Assembly (NCBI GenBank): GCA_023391535.1
Contig: JAEWAU010000005.1
Span: forward strand, 1-64,000
Direction: 5' to 3'
Length of the DNA: 64,000 nt
Origin: Bacillota bacterium
GTDB lineage: Bacteria > Bacillota > Clostridia > Oscillospirales > Ethanoligenentaceae
The notes below the pieces were generated by a model. It did no database searches, was not told where the DNA came from, and saw only the letters and a list, made by a program, of their open reading frames with translations. Made by a program: the position numbers and the translations under genes. Below are positions 1 to 8,673 of the stretch, in pieces. How positions within the stretch are numbered: the stretch's first letter is position 1; each line of letters opens with the position of its first letter.

Positions 1-40
1 GCCCGCGCTGCTTTTAGGGTTCAGGACCCGCGGCGCGCGC

Positions 41-75
41 AAAAAGCGGCCGGGGAGTTTGATCCCCGGCCGCTT
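41..75 (-). terminator. Rho-independent terminator downstream of upp
   Basis: A perfect inverted repeat (AAGCGGCCGGGGA and its complement) with a six-base loop is followed on the minus strand by TTTTT. It lies directly after the upp stop codon and should end the leftward tsaE-tsaB-rpiB-upp group. Confidence 0.85.
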
Positions 76-108
76 CAATCACTCTTTAAATTTATAGAAA
101 AACAATTC

Positions 109-741
109 TTATTTGGTGCCGAACAGACGGTCGCCCGCATCGCCCAGGCCCGGCACGATGTAGCCGTGCTCGTTGAGGTGCTCGTCCTTTGCGGCGCAGT
201 AAACGGAAACGTCGGGATGCGCCTCGGTGAGCGCCTTAAGCCCCTCCGGAGCCGCGATGATGCACATGAACTTGATATTCGTAACGCCCTTGCGCTTGAT
301 GAGCGAGATGGCTTCCACGGCGGAGCCGCCGGTGGCCAGCATCGGGTCGAGCACGATGACCTCGCGGTCCTCGATGTCGCTCGGAAGCTTGCAGTAATAA
401 TCCACGGGCTTGAGACTCTGCGGGTCGCGGTAAAGCCCGATAAAGCCGACTTTTGCCGCGGGAACGAGGTTCAGCATGCCGTCCACCATACCGATTCCGG
501 CGCGCAGGATGGGTACGAAAGCAAGCTTTTTGCCGGAAATCACCTGTGTTTTCGCAACGCTCACGGGCGTTTCGATCTCCACTTCCTCAAGCGGGAGGTC
601 GCGGGTCGCCTCGTAGCACATCAGCATCGCAATCTCTCCGGCAATTTCACGGAATTCCTTTGAACCGGTATTCTTGTCCCGCATCAGCGTGAGTTTGTGC
701 TTGATGAGCGGGTGATCCATAATAAATACAGTATCCGGCAT
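109..741 (-). CDS. upp: Uracil phosphoribosyltransferase
   Basis: Converts uracil and PRPP to UMP in the cytoplasm, the last step of pyrimidine base salvage. The 210-residue product has the usual family length, the PRPP-binding stretch [14 protein letters not shown] and the conserved C-terminal [13 protein letters not shown] chose the ATG at 741 ([12 protein letters not shown]): an AGGA box lies 12 bases before it, while the in-frame ATGs farther upstream have no usable site and add poorly conserved residues. It follows rpiB on the same strand by 134 bp and suits the nucleoside salvage genes to the right, whose phosphorylases release uracil. Identification is secure; only the exact start is open. 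Confidence 0.96.
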   Translation of the reverse strand: MPDTVFIMDHPLIKHKLTLMRDKNTGSKEFREIAGEIAMLMCYEATRDLPLEEVEIETPVSVAKTQVISGKKLAFVPILRAGIGMVDGMLNLVPAAKVGFIGLYRDPQSLKPVDYYCKLPSDIEDREVIVLDPMLATGGSAVEAISLIKRKGVTNIKFMCIIAAPEGLKALTEAHPDVSVYCAAKDEHLNEHGYIVPGLGDAGDRLFGTK

Positions 742-826
742 GTTTTTTACCATTCCTTTCGCTGCGGGAGGAGTTTCCCGCATCACGTATCGATGGGGTT
801 TCCTATCGGATTTCTGTAGAGAAAAG

Positions 827-846
827 GCCGCCTTGCGGCGTTTTTT
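827..846. terminator. Possible weak terminator between rpiB and upp
   Basis: A GCCGC-CTT-GCGGC hairpin is flanked by TTTTTT on the plus strand and by CTTTTC on the minus strand. It could attenuate leftward reading from rpiB into upp, but the stem is only five pairs. Confidence 0.3.
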
Positions 847-875
847 CCCTGGCAGGGCGGGAATATCCGGAAGCC

Positions 876-1337
876 TCAGGCTTCGGAGCCTCCGTTTTCA
901 AGCGACGCGATTTTGCCGATGCGGCGCCGGTGGTTTTCACCCTCGCCAAACGGCGTTTGCAGAAAAACATCCGCAAGTTCGCATGCGAGCCCCGCGCCGA
1001 TTACCCGGCCGCCGAGGCAAAGGATATTCGCATCGTTGTGCATGCGGGTGAACTTCGCCGAAAAATAATCGGAGCAGGCCGCCGCGCGGATGCCGTGAAT
1101 TTTGTTGGCCGCGATGGACATCCCGATGCCCGTGCCGCACACCAGGATACCCAGCTCGCAGCTTTCCCCGGAAATGCCGAGCACGGCGTCGCATACGGTT
1201 TTGGCAATGTCGGGGTAATCGCACGAAGCGGCGGAGTACGTTCCGAAATCGTGGTAGGCGGTGCCGGTTTCGTCCAGATGCCGCATAATCGCCTGTTTCA
1301 GTTCAAGGCCGGCGTGGTCGCATCCAAGAGCTATCAT
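876..1337 (-). CDS. rpiB: Ribose-5-phosphate isomerase B
   Basis: Interconverts ribose-5-phosphate and ribulose-5-phosphate, linking pentose released by nucleoside breakdown to the pentose phosphate pathway. The 153-residue protein has the RpiB/LacAB layout: GCDHAG near the N-terminus (D7, H8), the CGTGIGMS loop with the likely catalytic Cys67, and NHRRRIGKI at the C-terminus. The ATG at 1337 directly follows the tsaB stop codon, so the two are probably translationally coupled. The close relatives LacA/LacB are less likely because the gene is single and no galactose-6-phosphate genes are near. Confidence 0.95.
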   Translation of the reverse strand: MIALGCDHAGLELKQAIMRHLDETGTAYHDFGTYSAASCDYPDIAKTVCDAVLGISGESCELGILVCGTGIGMSIAANKIHGIRAAACSDYFSAKFTRMHNDANILCLGGRVIGAGLACELADVFLQTPFGEGENHRRRIGKIASLENGGSEA

Positions 1338-2090
1338 TTACAGTCCTCCCGGTTCGTCGTGAGCCGGACGCGCTCGTTTTGCGCCCAGTTCCCGTTCCGC
1401 CTGCGGAAGCCGCAGGTAATACGGCAGCAGTTCCTCTGCCGAAACGGTTTTCCCTTCGCGCAGCAGGCGAAGCCCCACCGCCGCAACGGACGACGCCCGT
1501 GCGAAACGGACGTTCGGCGGGGCGGGGAGCACGCCCTTCGCTAACTCCGGGCTGAGCATATTATAGCATATTTCCGTGCCGTCTCCAACTAAAAATACGT
1601 TTTTTGCCTCCCGAACCGCCGGCAAAAGGTCTTTTTCGAGCTGGGAAGCATCTACGGCGCGGTCGGGGCAGAGGCGGCGCAGAGAGCCGCCCGCGGCTTC
1701 GAACAGCGCGTTGTAGAACTGCCCGCGCCGCGCGTCCATCACGGAGCACACAAGCCCGCGCACGGGGCGCAGATTTTCCGCCAGCGCCTCCAGAGAGGAA
1801 ACCGCCGCGCAGGGCGTGCCGAACGGCAGGGCCATCCCTTTTACGGCGGCCACGCCGATGCGGACCCCGGTAAACGACCCCGGCCCGCAGGAGACGGCGA
1901 ACAGGCCGATCTCCGCGGGCGAAACGCCGCAGTTTTGCAGCAGGCTTCCCGCCATGGGCATCAGCGTTTCGCTGTGCGTCTGCCGGATATTCACAAAAAA
2001 TTCGCCGCGCAGCGCCTCGTCCTCGCAAAGAGCGACGGAGGCCGCGGCGGCGGTGGTATCGATGGCCAATATTTTCAAAAAACCGCCCAT
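1338..2090 (-). CDS. tsaB: tRNA threonylcarbamoyladenosine biosynthesis protein TsaB
   Basis: Partner of TsaD and TsaE in making t6A at position 37 of ANN-decoding tRNAs. The 250-residue sequence opens with LAIDTTAAAASVAL and carries SCGPGSFTGVRIG, both typical of TsaB (YeaZ), an inactive actin-fold relative of TsaD. The C-terminal tail looks longer than the core domain needs. The ATG at 2090 is used here; a TTG four codons on would give the more usual LKILAIDT start. It sits 42 bp after tsaE. The rimI and tsaD genes that often follow are absent; rpiB comes next. Confidence 0.93.
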   Translation of the reverse strand: MGGFLKILAIDTTAAAASVALCEDEALRGEFFVNIRQTHSETLMPMAGSLLQNCGVSPAEIGLFAVSCGPGSFTGVRIGVAAVKGMALPFGTPCAAVSSLEALAENLRPVRGLVCSVMDARRGQFYNALFEAAGGSLRRLCPDRAVDASQLEKDLLPAVREAKNVFLVGDGTEICYNMLSPELAKGVLPAPPNVRFARASSVAAVGLRLLREGKTVSAEELLPYYLRLPQAERELGAKRARPAHDEPGGL

Positions 2091-2132
2091 CCCTTTCCTG
2101 CCCGGATACGGCCCCGGTGCGCCGGCCGCGTT

Positions 2133-2621
2133 TTATCCCGGCGCGCTCCCGCCGCCTGCGCTCCCGGCGCCTGCGTCCCTGCCGCCCGAAAAAACGATGC
2201 GGCGCGCGCCGTCGTCCTCCGTTTCTCCGCGGGCGTCGCTTTCCATACGGGAAATATCCACGCGCACGGCGTCCTCGGGTAGCGCCTGCTCGATGTTTTC
2301 GCTCCACTCCACGGCGCATACACCGCCTATCTCCAGATAATCGAAGAAACCGGTGGAATCGAGATCGGCCCACGTGGAGACGCGGTACATATCGAAATGG
2401 TAGAGCGGGAGCCGGCCGCGGTATTCGTGCACCAGCGCGAAGGTGGGGCTCGATACGGGATCGGTGACGCCGAGCCCTTCGGCCAGCCCGCGGATAAAAG
2501 CGGTTTTACCCATGCCCAACCCGCCGGTAAGCGCTACAACGCTGCCGGCATGAAGCGTTTTTGCAAGCTCCCGTCCGGCCTGCTCGGTTTCGCTCACCGA
2601 ACGGGTGACAATCTGCTTCAC
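2133..2621 (-). CDS. tsaE: tRNA threonylcarbamoyladenosine biosynthesis ATPase TsaE
   Basis: P-loop ATPase that drives turnover of the TsaB-TsaD t6A synthase. The 162-residue product has Walker A GGLGMGKT, the SPTFALVHEY motif, YHFDMYR and the AVEWSENI motif, in family order. I place the start at GTG 2621 (VKQIVTRSVSE) because AAAGGAG lies nine bases before it; the open frame runs further upstream but that part is low-complexity and lacks TsaE similarity. The C-terminal 25 residues are Gly/Ala/Arg-rich and not conserved in the family. Confidence 0.93.
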   Translation of the reverse strand: MKQIVTRSVSETEQAGRELAKTLHAGSVVALTGGLGMGKTAFIRGLAEGLGVTDPVSSPTFALVHEYRGRLPLYHFDMYRVSTWADLDSTGFFDYLEIGGVCAVEWSENIEQALPEDAVRVDISRMESDARGETEDDGARRIVFSGGRDAGAGSAGGGSAPG

Positions 2622-2679
2622 GCCGCACCGCTCCTTTCCGCGCGCCCGTTTTGCTTCGTTTTGGATCGATTCAGGCACT

Positions 2680-2708
2680 ATTATACTCAGTTTTGCCCGG
2701 CGCGTCAA
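2680..2708 (-). promoter_or_regulatory. SigA-type promoter for tsaE-tsaB-rpiB
   Basis: On the minus strand TTGACG (2708-2703) and TATAAT (2685-2680) are separated by 17 bases, 58 bases before the tsaE GTG. A close match to the vegetative consensus. Confidence 0.8.
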
Positions 2709-2898
2709 AAAAAGTTTCGCCGCACAATCGCCGTGCGGGCGCTTTGCGCGCGGCAGCCCAACACCGCCAATCCATACCCGGGCGCGGCGCTGCTTTCCGC
2801 TTTCGGCGCAACGGCTGCTTTTCGGCCGCCTTTTTTGATGAAAGAGGCGCACGTTCGGAGGCGGCTGCCTATTTTCCGTTCAGATGCCTGCAAGTATA

Positions 2899-2927
2899 TT
2901 GAAATTTTCCGAAAGGCGTGATAGAAT
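2899..2927 (+). promoter_or_regulatory. SigA-type promoter for psuK-psuG
   Basis: TTGAAA (2899-2904) and TAGAAT (2922-2927) are spaced by 17 bases. Transcription would start inside the palindrome at 2931-2955, so a protein bound there would block it. Confidence 0.75.
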
Positions 2928-2930
2928 CAA

Positions 2931-2955
2931 CATATGCTTACGAAATAAGCATATG
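2931..2955. promoter_or_regulatory. Operator-like palindrome upstream of psuK
   Basis: CATATGCTTA and its exact complement TAAGCATATG are separated by CGAAA. The repeat sits just downstream of the -10 box and just upstream of the psuK ribosome binding site. The psuK product carries its own DNA-binding domain, so self-regulation is a reasonable guess. Confidence 0.65.
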
Positions 2956-2978
2956 TTAACTCCAAGGAGGCGAACCCT

Positions 2979-4085
2979 ACGACAAACAGGGAACAGGAAA
3001 TTATCGGCCTGATCCGGCGCAACCCCATGATCACGCAGAACGAGCTTGCGGAAAGGCTCTCGATCTCGCGCTCCTCGGTGGCCGTGCATATCACCAACCT
3101 GATGAAAAAGGGTGTTATTCGGGGAAGAAGCTATATCCTCGGCGAGCAGCCCTACGTCTGTGTGGTCGGCGGTTCGAATGTGGATATTCAGGGCTTTTCG
3201 GAACAAAAACTGGTGATGGCCGATTCCAACCCCGGCACCGTGCGCATCTCCTTCGGCGGCGTGGGCAGGAATATCGCGGAAAATCTCAGCAGGCTGGGGG
3301 TTCCTGTGCGGCTGATTACCGCGGTTGGAAACGACAACTACGGCAAAAGCATTTTGGACGACGCGCGGGAGAAAGGCATGGAGCCGGATTATTCCCTCGT
3401 TTCGGACGAATTTCCGACCTCCACCTACCTGTCGATTCTGGAATCCGACGGCGATATGAAGCTGGCTGTATCCCACATGAGCGTGCTCGACCAGATCGGC
3501 GTAGGGTTCATCGAAAACCGGAAGCAGATCATCGCCGGTTCGGGCGTTTGCGTGCTGGATACCAATCTGCCCGAGGAGACTCTCCGCTATCTCACGGGTG
3601 AAATCCCGGGCTCCGAATTTTACCTCGACCCTGTTTCCACCGCAAAGGCGCAGAAGGCGCGCGGAATCCTGGGGCGCTTCCATACGATCAAACCCAACCG
3701 GATCGAAGCCGAGTCGCTTTCCGGCATCCCGATCCGCGGGCAGGACGGTCTGCGGCGTAACGGGGAATACTTTTTAAAACAGGGGGTCAAACGCGTCGTC
3801 ATTTCCCTGGGCAGGGAAGGTACCTATTATCGCGACGGCGAAAATGAATTTTGGGTGGAAGCCGGAAAATGCCGGGTTGTAAACGCCACCGGCGCCGGGG
3901 ACGCTTTCACGGCGGGCCTCGTCTATGGGCGGATCAGCGGCCTTTCGGCGGTGGATACCGCCCGCTTTTCGGCCGCGGCTTCCATTCTGGCGCTTGAAAG
4001 CGACAGAACCATCTCGCCGGAAATGTCGGTGAACAACGTAATGAATACAATGGAGGGAATCGTACATGTTAAAAGACTATCTTGA
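2979..4085 (+). CDS. psuK: Pseudouridine kinase (PfkB family) with N-terminal winged-helix domain
   Basis: Phosphorylates pseudouridine to pseudouridine-5'-phosphate, the substrate of the next gene. The N-terminal ~60 residues form a winged helix-turn-helix (QNELAERLSISRSSVAVHI), followed by a PfkB sugar-kinase domain with GGSNVDIQG, GGVGRNIAENLSRLG and the signature GAGDAFTAGL. Similarity begins about 16 codons before the first ATG (3027): the in-frame codons from 2979 read TTNREQEIIGLIRRNP, which fits the domain, and AAGGAGG lies eight bases before an ACG at 2979. The real start therefore appears to be ACG, or an ATG changed by mutation or read error. ATG 3027 has no ribosome binding site and would cut the first helix. 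Overlaps psuG by 20 bases. Confidence 0.88.
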   Translation, partial: TTNREQEIIGLIRRNPMITQNELAERLSISRSSVAVHITNLMKKGVIRGRSYILGEQPYVCVVGGSNVDIQGFSEQKLVMADSNPGTVRISFGGVGRNIAENLSRLGVPVRLITAVGNDNYGKSILDDAREKGMEPDYSLVSDEFPTSTYLSILESDGDMKLAVSHMSVLDQIGVGFIENRKQIIAGSGVCVLDTNLPEETLRYLTGEIPGSEFYLDPVSTAKAQKARGILGRFHTIKPNRIEAESLSGIPIRGQDGLRRNGEYFLKQGVKRVVISLGREGTYYRDGENEFWVEAGKCRVVNATGAGDAFTAGLVYGRISGLSAVDTARFSAAASILALESDRTISPEMSVNNVMNTMEGIVHVKRLS

Positions 4086-4998
4086 AATAAACCCCAAGGT
4101 GCGGCAGGCGCTCGAAAGCGGCTCACCGGTGGTGGCGCTGGAATCCACGATCATTTCGCACGGAATGCCGTACCCCCAGAATGTGGAAACCGCGCGCAAT
4201 GTCGAAAAGATCGTCCGCGAGCACGGCGCCGAGCCCGCGACCATCGCCATTCTCGGCGGGAAGATCAAAATCGGCCTTTCGGACGATGAGCTCGAATATC
4301 TCGGGAGCCGGAAGGGCGTCGTAAAAACCAGCCGGCGGGATATTCCCTATATCATTGCGAAGGGCGGCGACGGCGCCACCACGGTTGCGACCACCATGAT
4401 CTTCGCGGCGCTCGCCGGCATCCGGATTTTCGTAACGGGCGGCATCGGCGGCGTGCATCGGGGCGCCCAGCAAACCTTCGATATCTCGGCCGATCTGGAG
4501 GAATTTGCGCGTACCAACGTGGCCGTCGTCTGCGCCGGAGCCAAATCCATTCTGGACCTGAACCTGACGCTCGAATATCTCGAAACCCGGGGCGTGCCGG
4601 TCATCGGCTTCGGCACCGACGAGCTGCCGGCCTTTTATACGCGCACGAGCGGGCTCAAAACGGATTACCGCGCCGATACGGTGCAGGAACTCGCCAAAAT
4701 GCTGCGCGTGAAATGGGAGCTGGGGCTGAATGGCGGAATGGTGATTGCAAACCCCATCCCGGAGGAATTCCAGATGGACCCCGCCGTGATTGGCAGCGCG
4801 ATCGACGAGGCGCTTCGGGATGCCGAAGCCGCGGGCGTCAAGGGAAAGGACACGACGCCTTATTTGCTTGCTAAGATCAAGGATATCACGGGCGGGGACA
4901 GCCTCGATTCCAATATCCGGCTCGTCTACAACAACGCGGCGGTGGGGGCCGACCTTGCCGTGGAATTCGCAAAGGAAAACGCGCAGGGCGCGCTTTGA
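4066..4998 (+). CDS. psuG: Pseudouridine-5'-phosphate glycosidase
   Basis: Reversibly splits pseudouridine-5'-phosphate into uracil and ribose-5-phosphate; uracil would feed Upp and ribose-5-phosphate RpiB, both encoded at the left end of the window. The 310-residue protein has the family landmarks ESTIISHGMPYPQN, SRRDIPYI, GGDGATTVA and FVTGGIGGVHRG. The ATG at 4066 lies inside the 3' end of psuK, which points to translational coupling. Length and motif order match typical PsuG (IndA) proteins, with no sign of damage. Confidence 0.97.
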   Translation: MLKDYLEINPKVRQALESGSPVVALESTIISHGMPYPQNVETARNVEKIVREHGAEPATIAILGGKIKIGLSDDELEYLGSRKGVVKTSRRDIPYIIAKGGDGATTVATTMIFAALAGIRIFVTGGIGGVHRGAQQTFDISADLEEFARTNVAVVCAGAKSILDLNLTLEYLETRGVPVIGFGTDELPAFYTRTSGLKTDYRADTVQELAKMLRVKWELGLNGGMVIANPIPEEFQMDPAVIGSAIDEALRDAEAAGVKGKDTTPYLLAKIKDITGGDSLDSNIRLVYNNAAVGADLAVEFAKENAQGAL

Positions 4999-5014
4999 CC
5001 GGTGCGGCAGGAAA

Positions 5015-5050
5015 AATCGGTAAAGAGGACCGGTGTCCTTTTTACCGATT
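5015..5050 (+). repeat. Long hairpin after psuG
   Basis: A 16-base arm starting AATCGGTAAA pairs with its complement with one mismatch around a CGGT loop. A T-run lies inside the 3' arm, and no U-tract follows. It could end the psuKG transcript or protect its 3' end; it also sits 32 bases before the regulator gene. Confidence 0.5.
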
Positions 5051-5082
5051 GCCGATCACAGTACAGTAAAGAAGACGAGTAG

Positions 5083-5814
5083 GTGCGTAGCTTGCAGGAA
5101 CTCAAAGACGAATACCAATCGTTGAAGCGGACGCTCGACGGCATGGACGAAGCGCTCCGGCGCAGCTGCACGGCGCTCCGGCTGAAACGGCGGGAGGAGC
5201 TCATGGCGCAGGACGCGCCGGTGGATTCCGTTTATCTCGTCTGCTCCGGAAAGCTGGAAGTGGAATATCTCGGCGCGAACGGGCGCATCTACGACTTTGC
5301 CGAGCTGCAGCCGGACGATTTCGTGGGCGACATGGAGGTCATCCTGGGGGAAACGCGTTCCCGCTATACCGTGAAAGCCTCCACGGGCTGCGAGGTTCTG
5401 CGCATCCCCCGCGACGGCTTTGTAAACTGGCTCAACAGCGATGAAAAACTTGCGCGGCATCTGCTGAAATCCGTAACGGCGATGTGGAGCGTCACTTCCC
5501 ACTCGCTCACCGAATACACCACTTACGACGCCGTTTACAAGCTGGCCGTCCATCTGCAGAACCTTGCGCCGGAGGACGCCGCGCAAAACGGCTTTGCGGT
5601 GAAAAGCAGGCGGCAGGGCATGGCCGACCAGCTCGGCGTCAATGTCCGCACCGTGAACCGCTCCGTCCGGGCGCTGAAGGAACAAGGCTGCCTTACGGTA
5701 ATCCACGCAAAGATTTTTATTTCAGTGGAATGCTACGACCGGCTGCGGAAGTATATTCAGGAAAACAAGGCGGAGGACCGCGCCTCGCGGCTCCGCACCC
5801 CAAAGGGCCGTTGA
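5083..5814 (+). CDS. Crp/Fnr-family transcriptional regulator
   Basis: A 243-residue protein with an N-terminal cyclic-nucleotide-binding-type beta barrel (about residues 30-125, containing DSVYLVCSGKLEVEY and GDMEVILGETRSRYTV) and a C-terminal helix-turn-helix (SRRQGMADQLGVNVRTVNRSVRALKEQG). It lacks the N-terminal cysteine cluster of oxygen-sensing Fnr. The GTG at 5083 is assumed; a TTG three codons later is possible and neither has a strong ribosome binding site. It lies 22 bp before the yjjI-like gene on the same strand, so it probably controls the glycine radical pair. The effector is unknown. Confidence 0.85.
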   Translation: MRSLQELKDEYQSLKRTLDGMDEALRRSCTALRLKRREELMAQDAPVDSVYLVCSGKLEVEYLGANGRIYDFAELQPDDFVGDMEVILGETRSRYTVKASTGCEVLRIPRDGFVNWLNSDEKLARHLLKSVTAMWSVTSHSLTEYTTYDAVYKLAVHLQNLAPEDAAQNGFAVKSRRQGMADQLGVNVRTVNRSVRALKEQGCLTVIHAKIFISVECYDRLRKYIQENKAEDRASRLRTPKGR

Positions 5815-5836
5815 ACGGCGGAGAAAGGGGCCTGTC

Positions 5837-7324
5837 ATGAACAGTGCGATGGATATCGTCAAAGATGTTTCGCTCGACTTCAAACAGAAAAAAGCGCAGC
5901 TCGCGGCCTATGCACAGGATCGGCTGCCCTATGTGCCGATCGGCGAAAAGGCGCGCGCTTTCATGGAAAGCGGCGTGATCGACGATCTCGGCGAGGGGCA
6001 CGCGCCCTGCTCGCCGCGCTATATCCTTCCGGATTACCCGGTGTTTATGAAAAACGGAAGCGAATTTCTAAACCTGCAGCCCCCGAAGGATTTTTACGAG
6101 GCGACGGCCGCGCTGCAGATCCTGTACGGCTACGTTCCCTCCGTTACCGGGTTTCCCGTTTTTCTCGGCAAGCTCGATGAACTGCTGGAGCCTTTTGCGG
6201 ATACGGTGACCGAAGCCGAAATGAGAAAGCTGCTGCGCAATTTTCTCATTTACGTGGACAGGGTATTCCCGGACGGCTTTGTGCATATGGATATCGGCCC
6301 CGCGGATACCCAAACGGGCCGGATGGTGCTGGAGCTCGAACGGGAGCTCAAAAAGGTTGTTCCGAACCTCTCCCTGCTCGTAAACCGGGGCACCCCGCAG
6401 GAGCTCCTCAAGCTGGCTGCGGAAACCGCGCTCGACACGGGCAAGCCGTACTTCGCAAACGACGAGGAGATCATCCGGTCGCTTGGGGAACGGTACGGCG
6501 TCGCAAGCTGCTATAACTCGCTCAAACTCGGCGGGGGGAGCTATACCCTTATCCGCCTGAACCTGAAAAAGGCCGCCGGGGCGGCCGAAAATGTGGACGA
6601 TTTCGTCGGCCGCGTGCTGCCGGAAATCATCCACGCGCAGTGCGAGGTCATCAACGCGCGCGTCAAATTCCTTGTGGAGGATGTCCGCTTTTTTGAAAAT
6701 TCCTTCCTTGCGCGGGAAGGCATGCTCAGCATTTCGAACTTTACCGCCATGGCGGGGGTATACGGCCTTTACGAGTGCGTGGAAAAGCTCACGGGCGGCC
6801 TCAAACTCGGCAGGGACGACGGCGCGTTCGAGGCGGCGAAACGCATTACCGACGCGGCGGCCGCCTGCGTGGCAGCCGAAAAGGGCGAATACTGCGGCGG
6901 TACGGGCGGAAAAATCGGATTTCATGCGCAGTCGCTCATACAGAGCGATTTGGATGTGACGGCGGGCGTGCGCATCAAAATCGGCGAAGAACCTTCGCTT
7001 TACGATCAGATCCGCATCGAAGGCAGGCTGCAAAAGCCCTTCAACACGGGCGTCAGCGATATTTATCTGTTCGACGCCACCGCAAAGCAAAACGTGGAGG
7101 GCCTGCTCACCATCATCAAGGGTGCGTTCAAAAACGGCATCAAGATGTTCGCGGTAAACAGCGCGGATTCCGAGCTTGTGCGCATCACGGGCTATCTCGT
7201 GAAGAAAAGCGATATCGAGAAGTACCGCAATCACGAGCAGATCCGGGAAGATACCGTCGCGCTCGGAGCGGACAGCATCAAAAACCACCACACGGAAAAC
7301 AGAGCGGTGAGGAAAATTGTCTGA
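5837..7324 (+). CDS. yjjI: YjjI-type glycine radical enzyme of unknown substrate
   Basis: A 495-residue member of the YjjI (DUF3029) branch of glycine radical enzymes, shorter than pyruvate formate-lyase. The likely radical glycine is Gly452 in RITGY near the C-terminus, and Cys225 in ASCYNSLKLGGGS is the best candidate for the thiyl cysteine. Such enzymes act on small hydroxylated or carboxylated metabolites in anaerobes and are destroyed by oxygen. The start follows GGAGAAAGG by eight bases. Its 3' end overlaps the activase gene by 8 bp. In enterobacteria yjjI-yjjW lie beside the deo operon; here they again sit next to deoC-deoD-deoB, so a role in nucleoside or deoxyribose metabolism is likely. 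The reaction is not known. Confidence 0.88.
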   Translation: MNSAMDIVKDVSLDFKQKKAQLAAYAQDRLPYVPIGEKARAFMESGVIDDLGEGHAPCSPRYILPDYPVFMKNGSEFLNLQPPKDFYEATAALQILYGYVPSVTGFPVFLGKLDELLEPFADTVTEAEMRKLLRNFLIYVDRVFPDGFVHMDIGPADTQTGRMVLELERELKKVVPNLSLLVNRGTPQELLKLAAETALDTGKPYFANDEEIIRSLGERYGVASCYNSLKLGGGSYTLIRLNLKKAAGAAENVDDFVGRVLPEIIHAQCEVINARVKFLVEDVRFFENSFLAREGMLSISNFTAMAGVYGLYECVEKLTGGLKLGRDDGAFEAAKRITDAAAACVAAEKGEYCGGTGGKIGFHAQSLIQSDLDVTAGVRIKIGEEPSLYDQIRIEGRLQKPFNTGVSDIYLFDATAKQNVEGLLTIIKGAFKNGIKMFAVNSADSELVRITGYLVKKSDIEKYRNHEQIREDTVALGADSIKNHHTENRAVRKIV

Positions 7325-8168
7325 GGCGCTTCTTAACCGCGTCATCGAGAATACGTTTATCGACGGCCCGGGCAACCGGATGGCGTTTTTCCTGCAGGGG
7401 TGCAACCTGCGCTGCCTGTATTGCCATAACCCCGAAACGCAGCGCGTCTGCAATGGCTGTGGGGCGTGCGTCGACGGCTGCCCTGCCGGAGCGCTGCGCC
7501 TCGAAAACGGCCGGGTGCGTTATGACAGGCAGAAATGCGTGCAGTGCGATCGGTGCCTCGCCGTCTGTCCGCATTTTTCGTCGCCCAAGTGCGTGCTTGT
7601 AAACGACGCGGAACTTTTCCGGCAGATCCTCAGAAACGCCGATTTCATCGACGGCGTCACCTTTTCGGGCGGGGAATGCAGCCTGCAGTACGGTTTCGTC
7701 TGCGATGTCTTTCGCGCCGTAAAAAGCGAGACTGCGCTTACCTGCTTCGTCGATACCAACGGATATATGGAGCCTCCCGCGCTGGAAGCGCTCTGTGCGG
7801 TGACGGACGGCTTCATGTTCGACCTCAAGGCGTTCGACAGGGAAAAGCACCGCAAACTCACCGGCCAGCCGAACGACCGGGTTTTCCGCAACCTCGCTTC
7901 CGTTTCCGAAAAAGGGCTGCTGTACGAGGTGAGAACCGTCGTGGCCGAGGGCTTTACCGACGACGCGGCGGAGATCGTCCGGATTGCGTCCTACGTCAAA
8001 GAACTCAACGACTACACCATGCTCCGGCTGATTCCGTTCCGGCCTTACGGGGTGAAGACCTATATGAAGGACTTCGGCACGATGGGCAGGGATAAGATGG
8101 AATCTCTGCTGGAAGAGGCCCGCAACGTGCTGGGCGGCAGAGCCACCGGCAAGGGGATTGCGGAATAA
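7317..8168 (+). CDS. yjjW: YjjW-type glycine radical enzyme activase (radical SAM)
   Basis: Generates the glycyl radical on the YjjI-like protein using S-adenosylmethionine. The radical SAM cluster is C29-x3-C33-x2-C36 (CNLRCLYC), followed by an inserted ferredoxin-like part with two CxxCxxCxxxC groups (C45-C55 and C74-C84) that should hold two extra [4Fe-4S] clusters. The GG motif GVTFSGGECSLQ is present. The start is TTG at 7317, with GGTGAGG six bases upstream, inside the last codons of yjjI: translational coupling. The 283-residue length is normal for this activase class. Confidence 0.92.
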   Translation: MSEALLNRVIENTFIDGPGNRMAFFLQGCNLRCLYCHNPETQRVCNGCGACVDGCPAGALRLENGRVRYDRQKCVQCDRCLAVCPHFSSPKCVLVNDAELFRQILRNADFIDGVTFSGGECSLQYGFVCDVFRAVKSETALTCFVDTNGYMEPPALEALCAVTDGFMFDLKAFDREKHRKLTGQPNDRVFRNLASVSEKGLLYEVRTVVAEGFTDDAAEIVRIASYVKELNDYTMLRLIPFRPYGVKTYMKDFGTMGRDKMESLLEEARNVLGGRATGKGIAE

Positions 8169-8193
8169 GCTGAAAATGCAATAGAAATGCGAA

Positions 8194-8265
8194 GCCCGAT
8201 ATTGCCGCAGGGCACGGGAACCCGCCGTTTTGACGTGCGGCCCCGTGTCCTCCTGCTTATCGGGC
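8194..8265 (+). terminator. Long imperfect hairpin after yjjW
   Basis: The outer arms GCCCGATA and TATCGGGC enclose inner arms GGCACGGG and CCCGTGTCC. It may end the yjjI-yjjW transcript, although no T-run follows. Confidence 0.4.
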
Positions 8266-8673
8266 AATGGCCATCGTGTCGTTCAAAATCTGGACTGAAA
8301 CGATAGTCGGGCTTTTGTTTGATAGCTGGCGTATCCGGCCAAGCCGTGAGATGCTGCGCTCACTATTGCGGATGGCCGGATTGTGCGGGAAGGCGGCAGA
8401 TGAACCGAGCGACAGCGCGTATCTGTTCAAGCGGCACAATAAAATGATCGAACGCCGGAAAGAGCGGACTTTTTAGCCGTCCCGTTTTCAGAGCGCCGAA
8501 AGGACCAGCGAATCCTGGCCGGGGCCGGCGGCAGTAGAAGACCGAACATGAAAAGAATAGCAAAGACGCCTATTGATTCCAACATAGTTTAAAAAATTAT
8601 ATGCAATATGCATAACGAAAAAATGTGTTTGTTAGATGACTTTTCTGTTTACTTTTACTGCTTTCGGTGCTAT

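Noticed and set aside
8267..8476. 69-codon open frame between yjjW and the LacI-type gene
   Set aside because: No ribosome binding site, no recognisable domain, and it overlaps a region with hairpins; likely chance.
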